From the NCBI GenBank assembly GCA_050247155.1, contig JBFWUS010000024.1:1-64000 (forward strand): a DNA stretch of 64,000 nucleotides, given 5' to 3'. The stretch is from Mesorhizobium_G sp050247155. Its GTDB lineage: Bacteria > Pseudomonadota > Alphaproteobacteria > Rhizobiales > Rhizobiaceae. This document shows, piece by piece, positions 25,834 to 34,379 of the stretch. Every line of letters starts with the position of its first letter. Position 1 is the first letter of the stretch. Made by a program: the position numbers and the translations under genes. The notes beneath the pieces are model-generated. The model was not told the DNA's origin. It ran no database searches and saw only the letters and a program-made list of their open reading frames with translations.

Positions 25834-26099
25834 GTTTTCCCGATCCGACGCAGCCGATGTAACCGTCACATGTAACGTGCCGTAACGTGTGCCCGCGCGT
25901 GCATCACGGTAAGGCAGTAACGGACGCGGCGAGAACGAAAACGGTGATGGGGGCATCATCGTCGAGTTCGCAGTCACAGGACCGTCGCGTCCAGCTAACT
26001 TGGGCAATGTTCACAAAGTGCGGCGGACCTGGGTGTTAACCTCCCGCACAGGGTCCGACGAGAGGCGGCGCTGCACGAGGCAGCGTCGCCTTCTCGTTG
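25834..26099. other. Spacer after the sRNA, with a hairpin behind the EF-G-like gene
   Basis: No gene is supported. Three GTAAC copies (25859, 25872, 25882) form loose direct repeats of unknown meaning. A large hairpin at 26059-26098 (ACGAGA...GCGCTGC paired with GCAGCG...TCTCGT) lies directly after the stop of the minus-strand EF-G-like gene and may protect or end its transcript; it lacks a T tract on that strand. Confidence 0.4.
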
Positions 26100-28151
26100 T
26101 CACGCCGCTTTGCCGGACGCGTTGATCGCTTCGTCGGCCAGCCGTCCCGTCAGTTCAGCCATATGATCGAAGGTCGAGCGATAGCTTGCGACGCCAGACG
26201 TGGCGGATCGCAGCTCGATGATCAGGTCGCCTATGGTTGACTGCGGCATGGTCACCTCAACCACGTCCCATCCCGGCCAGTTCGGCCGCGCGTCATAACC
26301 AAGAATTTGGCCCCGACGCTGCGGCACCAGCGCCGTTATGCGGGCTGTCGCTTCGGAAGGCGTGAAAATCTCCACCTTCATGATCGGTTCCAGCACGACC
26401 GGGGCACAGGAAACCGTCCCTTCCTTCATGGCGATCTTGGCGGCCATCTGGAATGCCATATCGGAGGAATCGACGGTATGATACGAGCCGTCCGACAGGT
26501 TGACGGCGACATCGACCATGGGGAAGCCAAGCGGACCGTTCTTGAGGAAATCGCGCACGCCGGCCTCGACCGACGGGATGTAGTTTCTCGGCACAACGCC
26601 GCCGGTGATCGTCTCAGAAAACTGGAAACCTGTGCCGCGCGGCAGCGGCTTGATCTCCAGAACGACGTCGCCGAACTGGCCGTGGCCGCCCGACTGTTTC
26701 TTGTGCCGGCCGCGCTGCGTGACGGATTTCTTGATCGTCTCGCGATAGGGAATGGCCGGCACATGGCTGTCGATCGGAATCTGATTGCGGCCTTCGAGCT
26801 TTTCACGCACCACGCGCAGATGCATTTCGCCGTGGCCCGAGAGGATGGTTTCACCCGTATCCTGATTGTGCTGGAGGGATAGCGAAGGGTCTTCGTCAGC
26901 CAGTCTGTGGATGGCGGCCGACATCTTGACCTCGTCCTTCCGCTCCTTGGGACGCAGCGCGAAGGAGAAGACAGGCTGCGGTGGGCTGAGGTCGATGAGG
27001 CGCGCCATGCCGCTCTTGGCGGCGGTGAGCGTGTCTCCCGTGCGTGCATCGTCAAGCTTGCCGAGCGCCACCGTGTCGCCGGCCTTGGCGGACGGCACCT
27101 TCTGCTGATTGGCGCCAATCAGCTTGTAGATGCCCGAAACCTTCACCGTATTGCCGCCCGGGCCGAACAGTTCGACCCCGTCGGCGACGCTGCCTGTCAG
27201 GACGCGCGATACCGACAGCTTGCCGCCATGCGGCGTGTGGATCGACTTCATGACCTGGACAACAGTGCCGGAGGCGGATTGCAGGCCGAGCCGTTTCGCG
27301 GTGGCCTCTATGTCCGGCGCGTCGTGTCGGATCGCTTTGAGAAGCCGCATCACGCCGTTGCCCTTTTCGGCAGTGCCGATCAGCACCGGGGTTACCAGAC
27401 CTTCGCGCAGGTCGGCCGCCAGATCGTCGAAGACCTCGTCCTTAGGCGGTTCGATCTCTTCCAGAAGCTGTTCCATCAACTGATCGTCGTGGTCGGCCAG
27501 CGTCTCGAGCATAGAGAAGCGGGCCTCCAGTTCGCGAGCCTTTTCGTCGCTCGGGATCTCAGTGATCTCGCTCTCGGCATATTCGCGGTAGACGTAGGCG
27601 CGCTCCAATGCCAGATCGATCGAGCCGATGACGACACCGTCCTTGCGTAGTGGAATTTGGCGCAGCAGCAGCGGCGTCGAGCTGGTCGGCTGCAGCAGCT
27701 TCAACGTATCGCGGACGGCGGCGGCGTTCTTGTCGATCTTGTTCAGGAACAAAATGCGGGGCACGCCGAGCTCGTCGAGCTTGCGCATGACAAGTTGCAA
27801 GGCGGGAATTTTCTTTTCGTCGGCCTCGGCGACAACCACGGCAACATCGCAACCGGCCAGCACCGGTTCTGCCTCGAAGGCGAACTCGATCGAACCGGGA
27901 CAGTCGATGAAGGTGATGGGCTCGCCCATGAATTCGGTCGTCGCGACGGTTGCCTCGATGCTCATCGCGTGCGCCTTTGCCTCGGCGCTGTGATCGGCAA
28001 CCGTGCTGCCGGAACCTATCGGATTTTGGCGGGGAATGGCCGCGGTGCGGGCCAGAATTGCTTCAAGAAGGGTGGACTTGCCGCTGGCGAAGGGACCGAC
28101 AATGGCCACACATTTCGGTCCCGTACGCCTGCCTCCGGCGCGATTTCCCAT
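26100..28151 (-). CDS. Elongation factor G-like GTPase
   Basis: A 683-aa translational GTPase with the domain order of EF-G: G domain with P-loop GPFASGKST (about residue 19), FIDCPGS (G3) and FLNKIDK (G4), then domains II to V, ending in the beta-alpha EF-G C-terminal repeats (AVNLSDGSYHTVDSSDMAFQMAAK and the later VVLEPIMKVEIFTP). It is shorter and more divergent than the main EF-G, with an altered G1/G2 region, so it fits the EF-G-like group rather than the essential fusA. It is a single gene, far from rpsL/tuf. The function of this group is unclear. Confidence 0.85.
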   Translation of the reverse strand: MGNRAGGRRTGPKCVAIVGPFASGKSTLLEAILARTAAIPRQNPIGSGSTVADHSAEAKAHAMSIEATVATTEFMGEPITFIDCPGSIEFAFEAEPVLAGCDVAVVVAEADEKKIPALQLVMRKLDELGVPRILFLNKIDKNAAAVRDTLKLLQPTSSTPLLLRQIPLRKDGVVIGSIDLALERAYVYREYAESEITEIPSDEKARELEARFSMLETLADHDDQLMEQLLEEIEPPKDEVFDDLAADLREGLVTPVLIGTAEKGNGVMRLLKAIRHDAPDIEATAKRLGLQSASGTVVQVMKSIHTPHGGKLSVSRVLTGSVADGVELFGPGGNTVKVSGIYKLIGANQQKVPSAKAGDTVALGKLDDARTGDTLTAAKSGMARLIDLSPPQPVFSFALRPKERKDEVKMSAAIHRLADEDPSLSLQHNQDTGETILSGHGEMHLRVVREKLEGRNQIPIDSHVPAIPYRETIKKSVTQRGRHKKQSGGHGQFGDVVLEIKPLPRGTGFQFSETITGGVVPRNYIPSVEAGVRDFLKNGPLGFPMVDVAVNLSDGSYHTVDSSDMAFQMAAKIAMKEGTVSCAPVVLEPIMKVEIFTPSEATARITALVPQRRGQILGYDARPNWPGWDVVEVTMPQSTIGDLIIELRSATSGVASYRSTFDHMAELTGRLADEAINASGKAA

Positions 28152-28381
28152 GATTTGACCTCCACTCTATCGTCTTATGACGTTCCTCCAAGAGCGGCGG
28201 CCGGCGATCCTCTATCGGGGCCGTCGCACGGCGGGGCGTTGGTTTGCCGCCTGCCGAAAACCATGCTCACACGACGCAAGGCCGAGGGCAAGACGAAACC
28301 AATCAAATCGTCGGGCGTGATGAAACCAAACGCGATCCCTCGCGTTTTGGGGCAAATTCAATGACGTCCAAGGAGATGCGC

Positions 28382-28741
28382 ATGAAAAGATTCATCCTCA
28401 CAACCGTTGCCGCCATCGGCATGGCGGTGTCTGGAATGGCCATTGCGCCGGTATCGGCACAGGATCTCGAACTCAGGCTCGATCGCGGCGGACCCAGCGT
28501 ACGGCTAAGAGATGACTGCGACTCCCGCTACGAAGATTGTTATTCGCGCCGCGAGGTTCGCCGTGAACGCCGCGGCTGCAGCACCGGGCGCGCTCTCGAC
28601 AAGGCGGAACGCATGGGCATCAGGCGTGCGAGGATCGTGGACGCCGGTCGCCGGACCATCGAGGTTGGCGGCAGAAACCGCTACGGCGAGCGCACCTTTG
28701 TGACCTTCAGCCGGCAATGGGGTTGCCCGGTCATCGGCTAA
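28382..28741 (+). CDS. Secreted cysteine protein of a tandem pair (copy 1)
   Basis: A 119-aa protein with a Sec signal peptide (MKRFILTTVAAIGMAVSGMAIAPVSAQ). The mature part is small, basic and has four cysteines: DDCDSRYEDCYSRR, GCSTGRALDKAERMGIRRARIVD, and WGCPVIG at the end. AAGGAG precedes the ATG at 28382, which is preferred over frames opening upstream. The next gene is a clear paralogue. I know no function; disulfide-stabilised periplasmic folding is likely. Confidence 0.68.
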   Translation: MKRFILTTVAAIGMAVSGMAIAPVSAQDLELRLDRGGPSVRLRDDCDSRYEDCYSRREVRRERRGCSTGRALDKAERMGIRRARIVDAGRRTIEVGGRNRYGERTFVTFSRQWGCPVIG

Positions 28742-28757
28742 CACCATCGGCAGACTT

Positions 28758-28798
28758 CAAAAAAGGCCGTCTTCCGAGAGGAATAGCGGTCTTTTTTG
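28758..28798 (+). terminator. Terminator between the two secreted cysteine protein genes
   Basis: CAAAAAAGGCCG pairs with CGGTCTTTTTTG (one G-U) across a 17-nt loop, forming a 12-bp stem ending in a T tract. Because the stem starts with an A tract it can work in both directions. It shows that the two paralogues are separately transcribed. Confidence 0.75.
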
Positions 28799-28910
28799 TA
28801 TTGTCGGTGGATCGAGAGTCGCGGCAGAGGTTCGCCGTAGCTTTGCCGTATTGAGGGTTGAATACCCTAAATTGATTTAGGCGAGGTGGGGCGACAGAGG
28901 GAAAGCTTCC

Positions 28911-29258
28911 ATGCAGAAATTGATGATCATTGGCGCGGCGTCGCTGGTTATGGCGGTGACCGGCTCGGCAACGCCGTCCCTGGCACAGGGACTGGAATTC
29001 CGGATCGGCCCAGACGGCATGCGGCTCAGGGAGCGTTGCGATCCTCGTTACGAGGATTGTTACGATCGGCGCAGAGACCGGCGGCGCGGATGCGATCCGG
29101 ATGACGCACTCGACAAAGCCGACCGGATGGGCATCGGCAGGGCACGTATCGTGGCCGTCGGCAACAGGACAATTCGCGTGCGCGGCCGCGATGAATATGG
29201 CGACCGCATCACCATCGTGTTCGGCCGTGAACGTGGTTGCCCGGTACTGGACTATTGA
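28911..29258 (+). CDS. Secreted cysteine protein of a tandem pair (copy 2)
   Basis: A 115-aa paralogue of the preceding gene. It has a signal peptide (LMIIGAASLVMAVTGSATPSLAQ) and the same four-cysteine frame: RCDPRYEDCYDRR, GCDPDDALDKADRMGIGRARIV, RGCPVLDY. The shared core is RYEDCY, ALDKA.RMGI.RARIV and GCPV. The signal peptides differ far more than the mature cores, suggesting an old duplication. Role unknown, probably periplasmic. Confidence 0.68.
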   Translation: MQKLMIIGAASLVMAVTGSATPSLAQGLEFRIGPDGMRLRERCDPRYEDCYDRRRDRRRGCDPDDALDKADRMGIGRARIVAVGNRTIRVRGRDEYGDRITIVFGRERGCPVLDY

Positions 29259-29270
29259 GACAGGGCACTG

Positions 29271-29304
29271 GAAATCCGGCGGGGCGCTGTGCCGTCCGGA
29301 TTTC
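29271..29304. terminator. Possible bidirectional terminator
   Basis: GAAATCCGG pairs with CCGGATTTC across a 16-nt loop, between the end of the second cysteine protein gene and the convergent aatA. The T tract is short, so efficiency is uncertain. Confidence 0.45.
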
Positions 29305-29312
29305 TGCTGTGG

Positions 29313-30515
29313 CTAAGTCAGCGACGCCGTAAAGCGCTGGATGCGCGTGCAGGCCTCTTCGAGCAGCTTTTCGGACGTCGCATAGGAAATGCGAAAATTC
29401 GGCCCGAGGCCGAAGGCCGAACCGAACACGACCGCAACACCTTCCGTCTCCAACAATTCAGCGCAGAAGGTTTCGTCGTCGGTGATGACCTTGCCTGACG
29501 GCGTCTTCTTGCCGATCAACTTGGCGCAGGAAGGATAAACGTAGAAAGCGCCTTCCGGGGACGGGCAGTCGATGCCGCGCGCCTGGTTGAGCATCGACAC
29601 GACGAGATCGCGGCGGTTCTGGAAGATCGCCTTGTTTTTCTGCACGAAATCCTGCGGGCCATTCAACGCCTCGACCGACGCCCATTGGGCGATCGTGCAG
29701 GCGCCAGAGGTCTGCTGGCCCTGGATCATGTCCATCGCCTTGATCAACTTGACGTCGCCGGCCGCGTAGCCGATGCGCCAGCCGGTCATGGCATAGGCTT
29801 TGGAGACGCCGTTCATGGTGAGTGTGCGCATATAAAGGTTCGGCTCGACCTCCGCGATCGTCTTGAAGACAAAATCGCCATAGGTCAGGTGCTCGTACAT
29901 GTCGTCCGTGAGGATCCAGACGTTCGGGTGTTTCAACAGCACGTCGGCGAGCGCCTTCAGCTCCGCCTCAGTATAGGCCGCGCCGGACGGATTGGACGGT
30001 GAGTTCAGCATCAGCCATTTGGTGCGCGAGGTGATGGCGCGCTCCAGAACGTCCGGGGTTAGCTTGAAGCCATTGTCGATAGTGGTCGGCGCGTAGACGG
30101 ACGTGCCGCCACAGATCGCCACCATTTCGGGATAGCTGACCCAATAGGGCGAGGGGATCACTACCTCGTCACCCGGGTTGAGCGTCGCCATAAAGGCGTT
30201 GAAGAGAATTTGCTTGCCGCCGGTGCCGACGATGGTCTGCTCCGGCTTGTAGTCGAGATTGTTTTCGCGCTTGAACTTCTTGGCGATTGCCTCGCGTAGC
30301 GGTATGATGCCTGAAACGGGTGGGTATTTTGTTTCGCCGCGACGGATGGCGTCGATGGCGGCGTTTTTAACATTGTCAGGAGTATCGAAGTCGGGTTCGC
30401 CAGCGCCCAGGCCGATGATGTCGCGGCCGGCGTTTTTCAGTTCGCGCGCTTTCTGGGTGACCGCGATCGTGGCGGAAGGCTTCACGCGGGAAAGGGCGTC
30501 GGCGAGAAAGGCCAT
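29313..30515 (-). CDS. aatA: Aspartate aminotransferase (class I, subgroup Ib)
   Basis: A 400-aa PLP enzyme exchanging amino groups between aspartate and 2-oxoglutarate. The N-terminus MAFLADALSRVKPSATIAVTQKARELKNAGRDIIGLGAGEPDFDTP is the rhizobial AatA pattern. The PLP lysine is in SKAYAMTGWRIGY, and NSPSNPSG and the C-terminal FRISYA carry substrate-binding Asn and Arg. Length is normal. It is divergent from the EAL gene. Confidence 0.93.
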   Translation of the reverse strand: MAFLADALSRVKPSATIAVTQKARELKNAGRDIIGLGAGEPDFDTPDNVKNAAIDAIRRGETKYPPVSGIIPLREAIAKKFKRENNLDYKPEQTIVGTGGKQILFNAFMATLNPGDEVVIPSPYWVSYPEMVAICGGTSVYAPTTIDNGFKLTPDVLERAITSRTKWLMLNSPSNPSGAAYTEAELKALADVLLKHPNVWILTDDMYEHLTYGDFVFKTIAEVEPNLYMRTLTMNGVSKAYAMTGWRIGYAAGDVKLIKAMDMIQGQQTSGACTIAQWASVEALNGPQDFVQKNKAIFQNRRDLVVSMLNQARGIDCPSPEGAFYVYPSCAKLIGKKTPSGKVITDDETFCAELLETEGVAVVFGSAFGLGPNFRISYATSEKLLEEACTRIQRFTASLT

Positions 30516-30620
30516 AGTTAGCTCCAGACTGGAATGGGCGCGTCCCTATCGGCTGGAAACACGGGGAATTCAAGGGCCAGTACTGACGCAGAGCCAGCAA
30601 AGTTGGGCTGCGGCGTTAAC

Positions 30621-31580
30621 ATGGTTGCAAGCTATGCAGCGCTAGAAACGCTAAGCAGATCGATACGAACGCGGAGCGCTGCATTGCCGCGCAATGCAAT
30701 GATCGAACATATTTCCCGCCAGGCCAACGGCACCGCCGTCGGCATCTGGGGACGTTTTCTGCTGCGCAGCGCCTTCCAGCCGATTTTCGCCTTTGTCGAC
30801 GGCAAGTTGAAGATCGCCGCCTATGAAGGGCTGATCCGGCCGTTCGAGGCGGGCAATCCGGTCTCACCCGGTGCGTTTTTCGGTTCCATCGGGGCCATGG
30901 ATCGCTTGCGCGTGGAGACGCTTACGCGAACGCTGCATGTGCTGAATGCAGATGGGCATATCGGCGCCGAAGCGTCGCTTTTCCTCAATTTCGATCCCTC
31001 GGTGTTTACAGATTGGGCGATTGCCGACAATGCTCTGAAAGACCTCCGCCTCGTTTTGCACGAAGCGCTCATCGATCCCACCCGGGTCGTCTGCGAGTTG
31101 ACCGAGAAGAAGAGCGGCTCGGACGAGGCTGTATACAGCTTCGTGCAAGCGTTGAGGAATAATCGTTTCCGCATTGCCGTTGATGACTACGGAGCCGATG
31201 ACTCTGACATCGACCGGATCCGGGACATCAGGCCGGATATCGTCAAATTCGACGCTGCCTGGATCACCCGTCTGATGGAAAGCGATCCAGGCGCTGCGTT
31301 GCTGGCGGCGATGGTCGACAAATTCAAGTCGATGGGCATCAAAACCGTGTTCGAAGGCCTTGAGGAGCCATGGCAGTTGGACCTCGCCGACAGATGCGGC
31401 GTCGATATGGTTCAAGGCTTCATCCTGGCTCGGCCGAAGCTGGTGGATGGTGATGAGCCCCCCATTCCGCAGGCGAATGACGTCGCGCCAGAACCGGAGA
31501 TGACGCCGGCGCTTCATGTGACGGTCCGGCCCACGCCGAAATATGGACGCCCGTTCGGGCGCAGGCTGTCGGCGCTATGA
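30621..31580 (+). CDS. EAL-domain cyclic-di-GMP phosphodiesterase, apparently intact
   Basis: A 319-aa cytosolic EAL protein, expected to hydrolyse cyclic di-GMP. Active-site elements are present: YEGLIRP (ExLxR), LNFDPS (Asn), ELTEKK (Glu), DDYGADDSD (Asp pair), DIVKFD (Lys), FEGLE (Glu) and QGFILARP (Gln). There is no sensory domain; about 50 residues precede the EAL. The start is uncertain: ATGs at 30534, 30621 and 30699 are in frame and none has a strong Shine-Dalgarno. It overlaps the next, degenerate EAL gene by 4 nt. Confidence 0.83.
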   Translation: MVASYAALETLSRSIRTRSAALPRNAMIEHISRQANGTAVGIWGRFLLRSAFQPIFAFVDGKLKIAAYEGLIRPFEAGNPVSPGAFFGSIGAMDRLRVETLTRTLHVLNADGHIGAEASLFLNFDPSVFTDWAIADNALKDLRLVLHEALIDPTRVVCELTEKKSGSDEAVYSFVQALRNNRFRIAVDDYGADDSDIDRIRDIRPDIVKFDAAWITRLMESDPGAALLAAMVDKFKSMGIKTVFEGLEEPWQLDLADRCGVDMVQGFILARPKLVDGDEPPIPQANDVAPEPEMTPALHVTVRPTPKYGRPFGRRLSAL

Positions 31581-32443
31581 TCCGACTTGTCCAAACACCG
31601 CCGTCGATTCTCGACGCGATCCACGAAGACGAAGTCGGCCTGCAATTCGGCATTATAGCGTCACGTCGGTTCAAGACGGCCTATCAGGTCGTTTACAATC
31701 GGAGCGAGGATAGGCTGACGCCGGCCATGCTTCGGGCCGGTGTGGATATCACAGGCGTCGGTTCGTGGCTTGGCGGGAACCGCGGCATCGAAACCGAGGG
31801 CGAAGGAGTTGTCAGTCGTCTCGGATCGCTGTTGGCATTGTGCAACTACCGCAATGCGGACATCCGCGAGCTGCTGCTCTATGTCGACGTGCCTTGCGGC
31901 GCCTATTCCAGGTTGGGCGAGCTGGGAGCAGACATCCGCCATATCCGGCATCGGGCCGATGAATTCGAGTGCAGTCCCGACCAAGTGGTGTGCGAGCTCC
32001 CGTCGCATCTGGCCGAATTCGAGATGTTGCAATCGATGGCGCGGCTTCTGCGCCGCCAGGGCGCCAAGATCGCCTTGGCGCATTCAAGGCCGGACGATCC
32101 GCTGAGCCTTTGGATCGAGCGCCTGCGCCCGGATTATGTGCGCATGTCCGACGAATGGTTCAGCAGGATCACCAGCCATCATGCGTCGCGGCAGCTGCTG
32201 GCCTCACTCGTTCACGCAATCAAGGACAGTGGGGCCCAGGTATTGTTTGAAGGATTAGACAGCGCCCATCTTCTGGCCCGCGCCGTGGAGGCGGGGGCGG
32301 ACTTCCTGCAAGGCAATGCGTTGCAGCCGGGGGGGTTGGTGGGGACGTTGATCGATCCGGGCGACCGGCCGCTGCCGTTGCCCACCGAGCGTTCAAACGT
32401 GGTGCCGCTGAGCAGTGTTCTCAGCACGCATCAAGCCCGCTGA
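31577..32443 (+). CDS. Degenerate EAL-domain protein
   Basis: A 288-aa protein that keeps the EAL fold pattern (LLLYVDVP, VVCELPSHLAEFEML, IALAHSRPDD, VLFEGLDSAHLLARAVEAGADFLQGNAL) but lacks the catalytic residues: the EAL position reads AYQVVYN, and the Lys strand reads DYVRMS. It should therefore not hydrolyse cyclic di-GMP. It is translationally coupled (ATGA) to the intact EAL gene just upstream, suggesting a binding or regulatory partner. The C-terminal tail is low complexity. Confidence 0.72.
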   Translation: MIRLVQTPPSILDAIHEDEVGLQFGIIASRRFKTAYQVVYNRSEDRLTPAMLRAGVDITGVGSWLGGNRGIETEGEGVVSRLGSLLALCNYRNADIRELLLYVDVPCGAYSRLGELGADIRHIRHRADEFECSPDQVVCELPSHLAEFEMLQSMARLLRRQGAKIALAHSRPDDPLSLWIERLRPDYVRMSDEWFSRITSHHASRQLLASLVHAIKDSGAQVLFEGLDSAHLLARAVEAGADFLQGNALQPGGLVGTLIDPGDRPLPLPTERSNVVPLSSVLSTHQAR

Positions 32444-32516
32444 TCATTCAACAAAAACAAATCGATTGTCGTTCGAAGCAGCGCGGCTAGCGTCTGCCGT
32501 GGACCCGGAGACGCCG

Positions 32517-33128
32517 ATGCTGACACTTTATGGAATGACGGACAGCGGAAATTGCTACAAGCCGCGCCTGCTGTTGGCCAAGCTCGGCAAGCCGTTCCGG
32601 CATGTCGAGGTGAGCTCCCGCGATGGCGGGACCAAAACGCTGGAGTTTCTGGCCAAAAACCCGAACGCCATGGTGCCGCTGTTGGAGTTCGAGGATGGCC
32701 GGACCTTGGCCGAATCCAACGCCATGCTCCTGCACCTCGCCGAAGGGACGCGGTTCCTGCCGACCGACGGCTACGAGCGGGCTTTGGCCTATCAGTGGCT
32801 GTTCTTCGAACAATACAGCCACGAGCCTTACATTGCCGTGCGCCGGGCATTGCTGCGTTTTCCGGAGCGAGCAGCGCAGGCGACCCCCGAACGATTGGCG
32901 CAGACGCTGGAGCGCGGCAACAAAGCACTCGGTATCATGAACACGTGGCTGGAAGGTCGGCCGTTCCTTGCCGGTGACGCCTATTCCGTGGCGGATATCG
33001 CGCTTTATGCTTACACGCATGCGGCCGCCGATGGCGGGTTTCAGCTTGAGGCCTACCCGGCCGTCATCGCGTGGCTTGAGCGCGTCGGGAGCGACCCGGG
33101 CCATGTCGACATGGGATGGAAGCCGTAG
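32517..33128 (+). CDS. Glutathione S-transferase family protein
   Basis: A 203-aa GST with an N-terminal thioredoxin-like domain (MLTLYGMTDSGNCYKPRLLLAKLGKPFRHVEV, VPLLEFEDGRTLAESNAML with the glutathione-binding ES pair) and an all-helical C-terminal domain with FLAGDAYSVADIALYAYTH, the usual N-capping motif. Start ATG 32517 follows GGAG. Substrate unknown; detoxification is the general role. Confidence 0.88.
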   Translation: MLTLYGMTDSGNCYKPRLLLAKLGKPFRHVEVSSRDGGTKTLEFLAKNPNAMVPLLEFEDGRTLAESNAMLLHLAEGTRFLPTDGYERALAYQWLFFEQYSHEPYIAVRRALLRFPERAAQATPERLAQTLERGNKALGIMNTWLEGRPFLAGDAYSVADIALYAYTHAAADGGFQLEAYPAVIAWLERVGSDPGHVDMGWKP

Positions 33129-33259
33129 ACCGGCCGCCTTGTCGCCAGTCGGTAAACTGCGCGTGAGGCTTCAAGGATCAGGAAACTTTGGCCGCTTTTC
33201 GGCGTATTTGCCGGGTATCGAAGCTGTCGCATTTGGGCCTTGGCCCGGAGGAGACGACG

Positions 33260-33595
33260 ATGAGAGTGTTGTTGGCAACCCTTGGCATTGCGCTGATGAC
33301 GAGCCAGGCCCACGCCATTTCGCGCTACCAGTCGATGCGGATGAGCTGTGACGAGGTCCGGTCGGTTATCCGCGAAGAAGGCGCGGTGATCCTGCGCTGG
33401 CAGTCGAAGACCGTTGCGAATCTTCCGCGCTACGAGCGGTTCGTCAGCGATTCCCGTTTTTGCAGCAGCAATGAAATCACGGTTTTCTCCTCCGTCCCGA
33501 CCAGGGATTCGCGAGCCTGCACCGTGAAGAAATGCGAACCCTACGACCCCGAAGATGATTTCGGCGGTGGTAGGATCATCATTCCGGGGCGGTAG
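33260..33595 (+). CDS. Small secreted cysteine-containing protein
   Basis: A 111-aa protein with a signal peptide (MRVLLATLGIALMTSQAHA). The mature part (SCDEVRSVIREEGAVILRWQSK, RFCSSNEITVF, CTVKKCEPYDPEDDF) has four cysteines and a Gly-rich tail. The Shine-Dalgarno is GGAGGAG upstream of ATG 33260. The sequence resembles small exported proteins seen across Hyphomicrobiales, but I know no function. Confidence 0.65.
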   Translation: MRVLLATLGIALMTSQAHAISRYQSMRMSCDEVRSVIREEGAVILRWQSKTVANLPRYERFVSDSRFCSSNEITVFSSVPTRDSRACTVKKCEPYDPEDDFGGGRIIIPGR

Positions 33596-33618
33596 GCGAA
33601 TTTCGCCGGTCGATTGCT

Positions 33619-34188
33619 CTAAAAGCCGAACGCCGACTGGGCCGGTGGCGGCGGGCCGACGTGCACGCCTTCCAGCGCGAGCAGCTTTTCCTTCGTGCGT
33701 GAGCCGCCCGGGGCGGAGAAGCCGCCGATCTTGCCGCCCGCCGCAAGGATGCGATGGCAGGGGACGACGATCGGCACCGGGTTGGCGCCCAGCGCCTGGC
33801 CGGTGTCACGCGCCTCACCCGGATGCCCAGCCGCTGCCGCCAACTGGCCGTAGGTGACGGTCTCGCCGAATTTCAGTTTTCGCGCCGCGTCGTAAATGTC
33901 CAGCCGGAATTGCTCAATGCCTTCCAGGTCGACGTTTACCGGTGAAAAGTCGATCGTTTCGCCCGCAGCATACCGCGTGAGCAAAGCTACCGCATCCGCA
34001 ACGTCCTTCGGCAATGAGGCGGTGTCGACAGCAACGGTCTCGCTGCCGGCGAGGCGCATCAGGCGGCGTTCGCAATCCTGGCGCTCGCGCTGTGGGGTCA
34101 GCAGGCGGGTAATGCCTTGATCGCTCCAGGCGATGCCCACCCAGCCAAGCGCTGTTTCGAACAGATGATGGGAATGTGTGACGGCCAT
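33619..34188 (-). CDS. ogt: Methylated-DNA-[protein]-cysteine S-methyltransferase
   Basis: A 189-aa DNA repair protein that takes the alkyl group off O6-methylguanine onto its own cysteine. The C-terminal domain has the helix-turn-helix GETVTYGQLAAAAGHPGEARDTGQALGANPVPIVVPCHRIL with PCHRI as the acceptor site. ATG 34188 is chosen: GGAGG is 5 nt upstream. It has no Ada-type N-terminal domain, so it is the constitutive Ogt type. Confidence 0.92.
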   Translation of the reverse strand: MAVTHSHHLFETALGWVGIAWSDQGITRLLTPQRERQDCERRLMRLAGSETVAVDTASLPKDVADAVALLTRYAAGETIDFSPVNVDLEGIEQFRLDIYDAARKLKFGETVTYGQLAAAAGHPGEARDTGQALGANPVPIVVPCHRILAAGGKIGGFSAPGGSRTKEKLLALEGVHVGPPPPAQSAFGF

Positions 34189-34379
34189 TGTGACCTCCAA
34201 GTTCTTCCAGATAACACAGCGGGCTGCCGAACAGAACGGAAACAAGATCGCGCTGCGCAGGTTCCTGCCAAAATTAACAAATGCCTGACACTGCGACACC
34301 CGATTCCTGCCGCGCGGTTGCCCAAAAAGGTTCGGTGCTGTAAGGAGCCGTTAAGATTTGCGCGGGGAACGACGCGGCT

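Noticed and set aside
25859..25886. Three GTAAC direct repeats, one within ACATGTAAC as in the toxin-antitoxin operator
   Set aside because: Spacing is irregular (13 and 10 bp) and no promoter or gene start lies next to them; too short to claim a CRISPR or operator.
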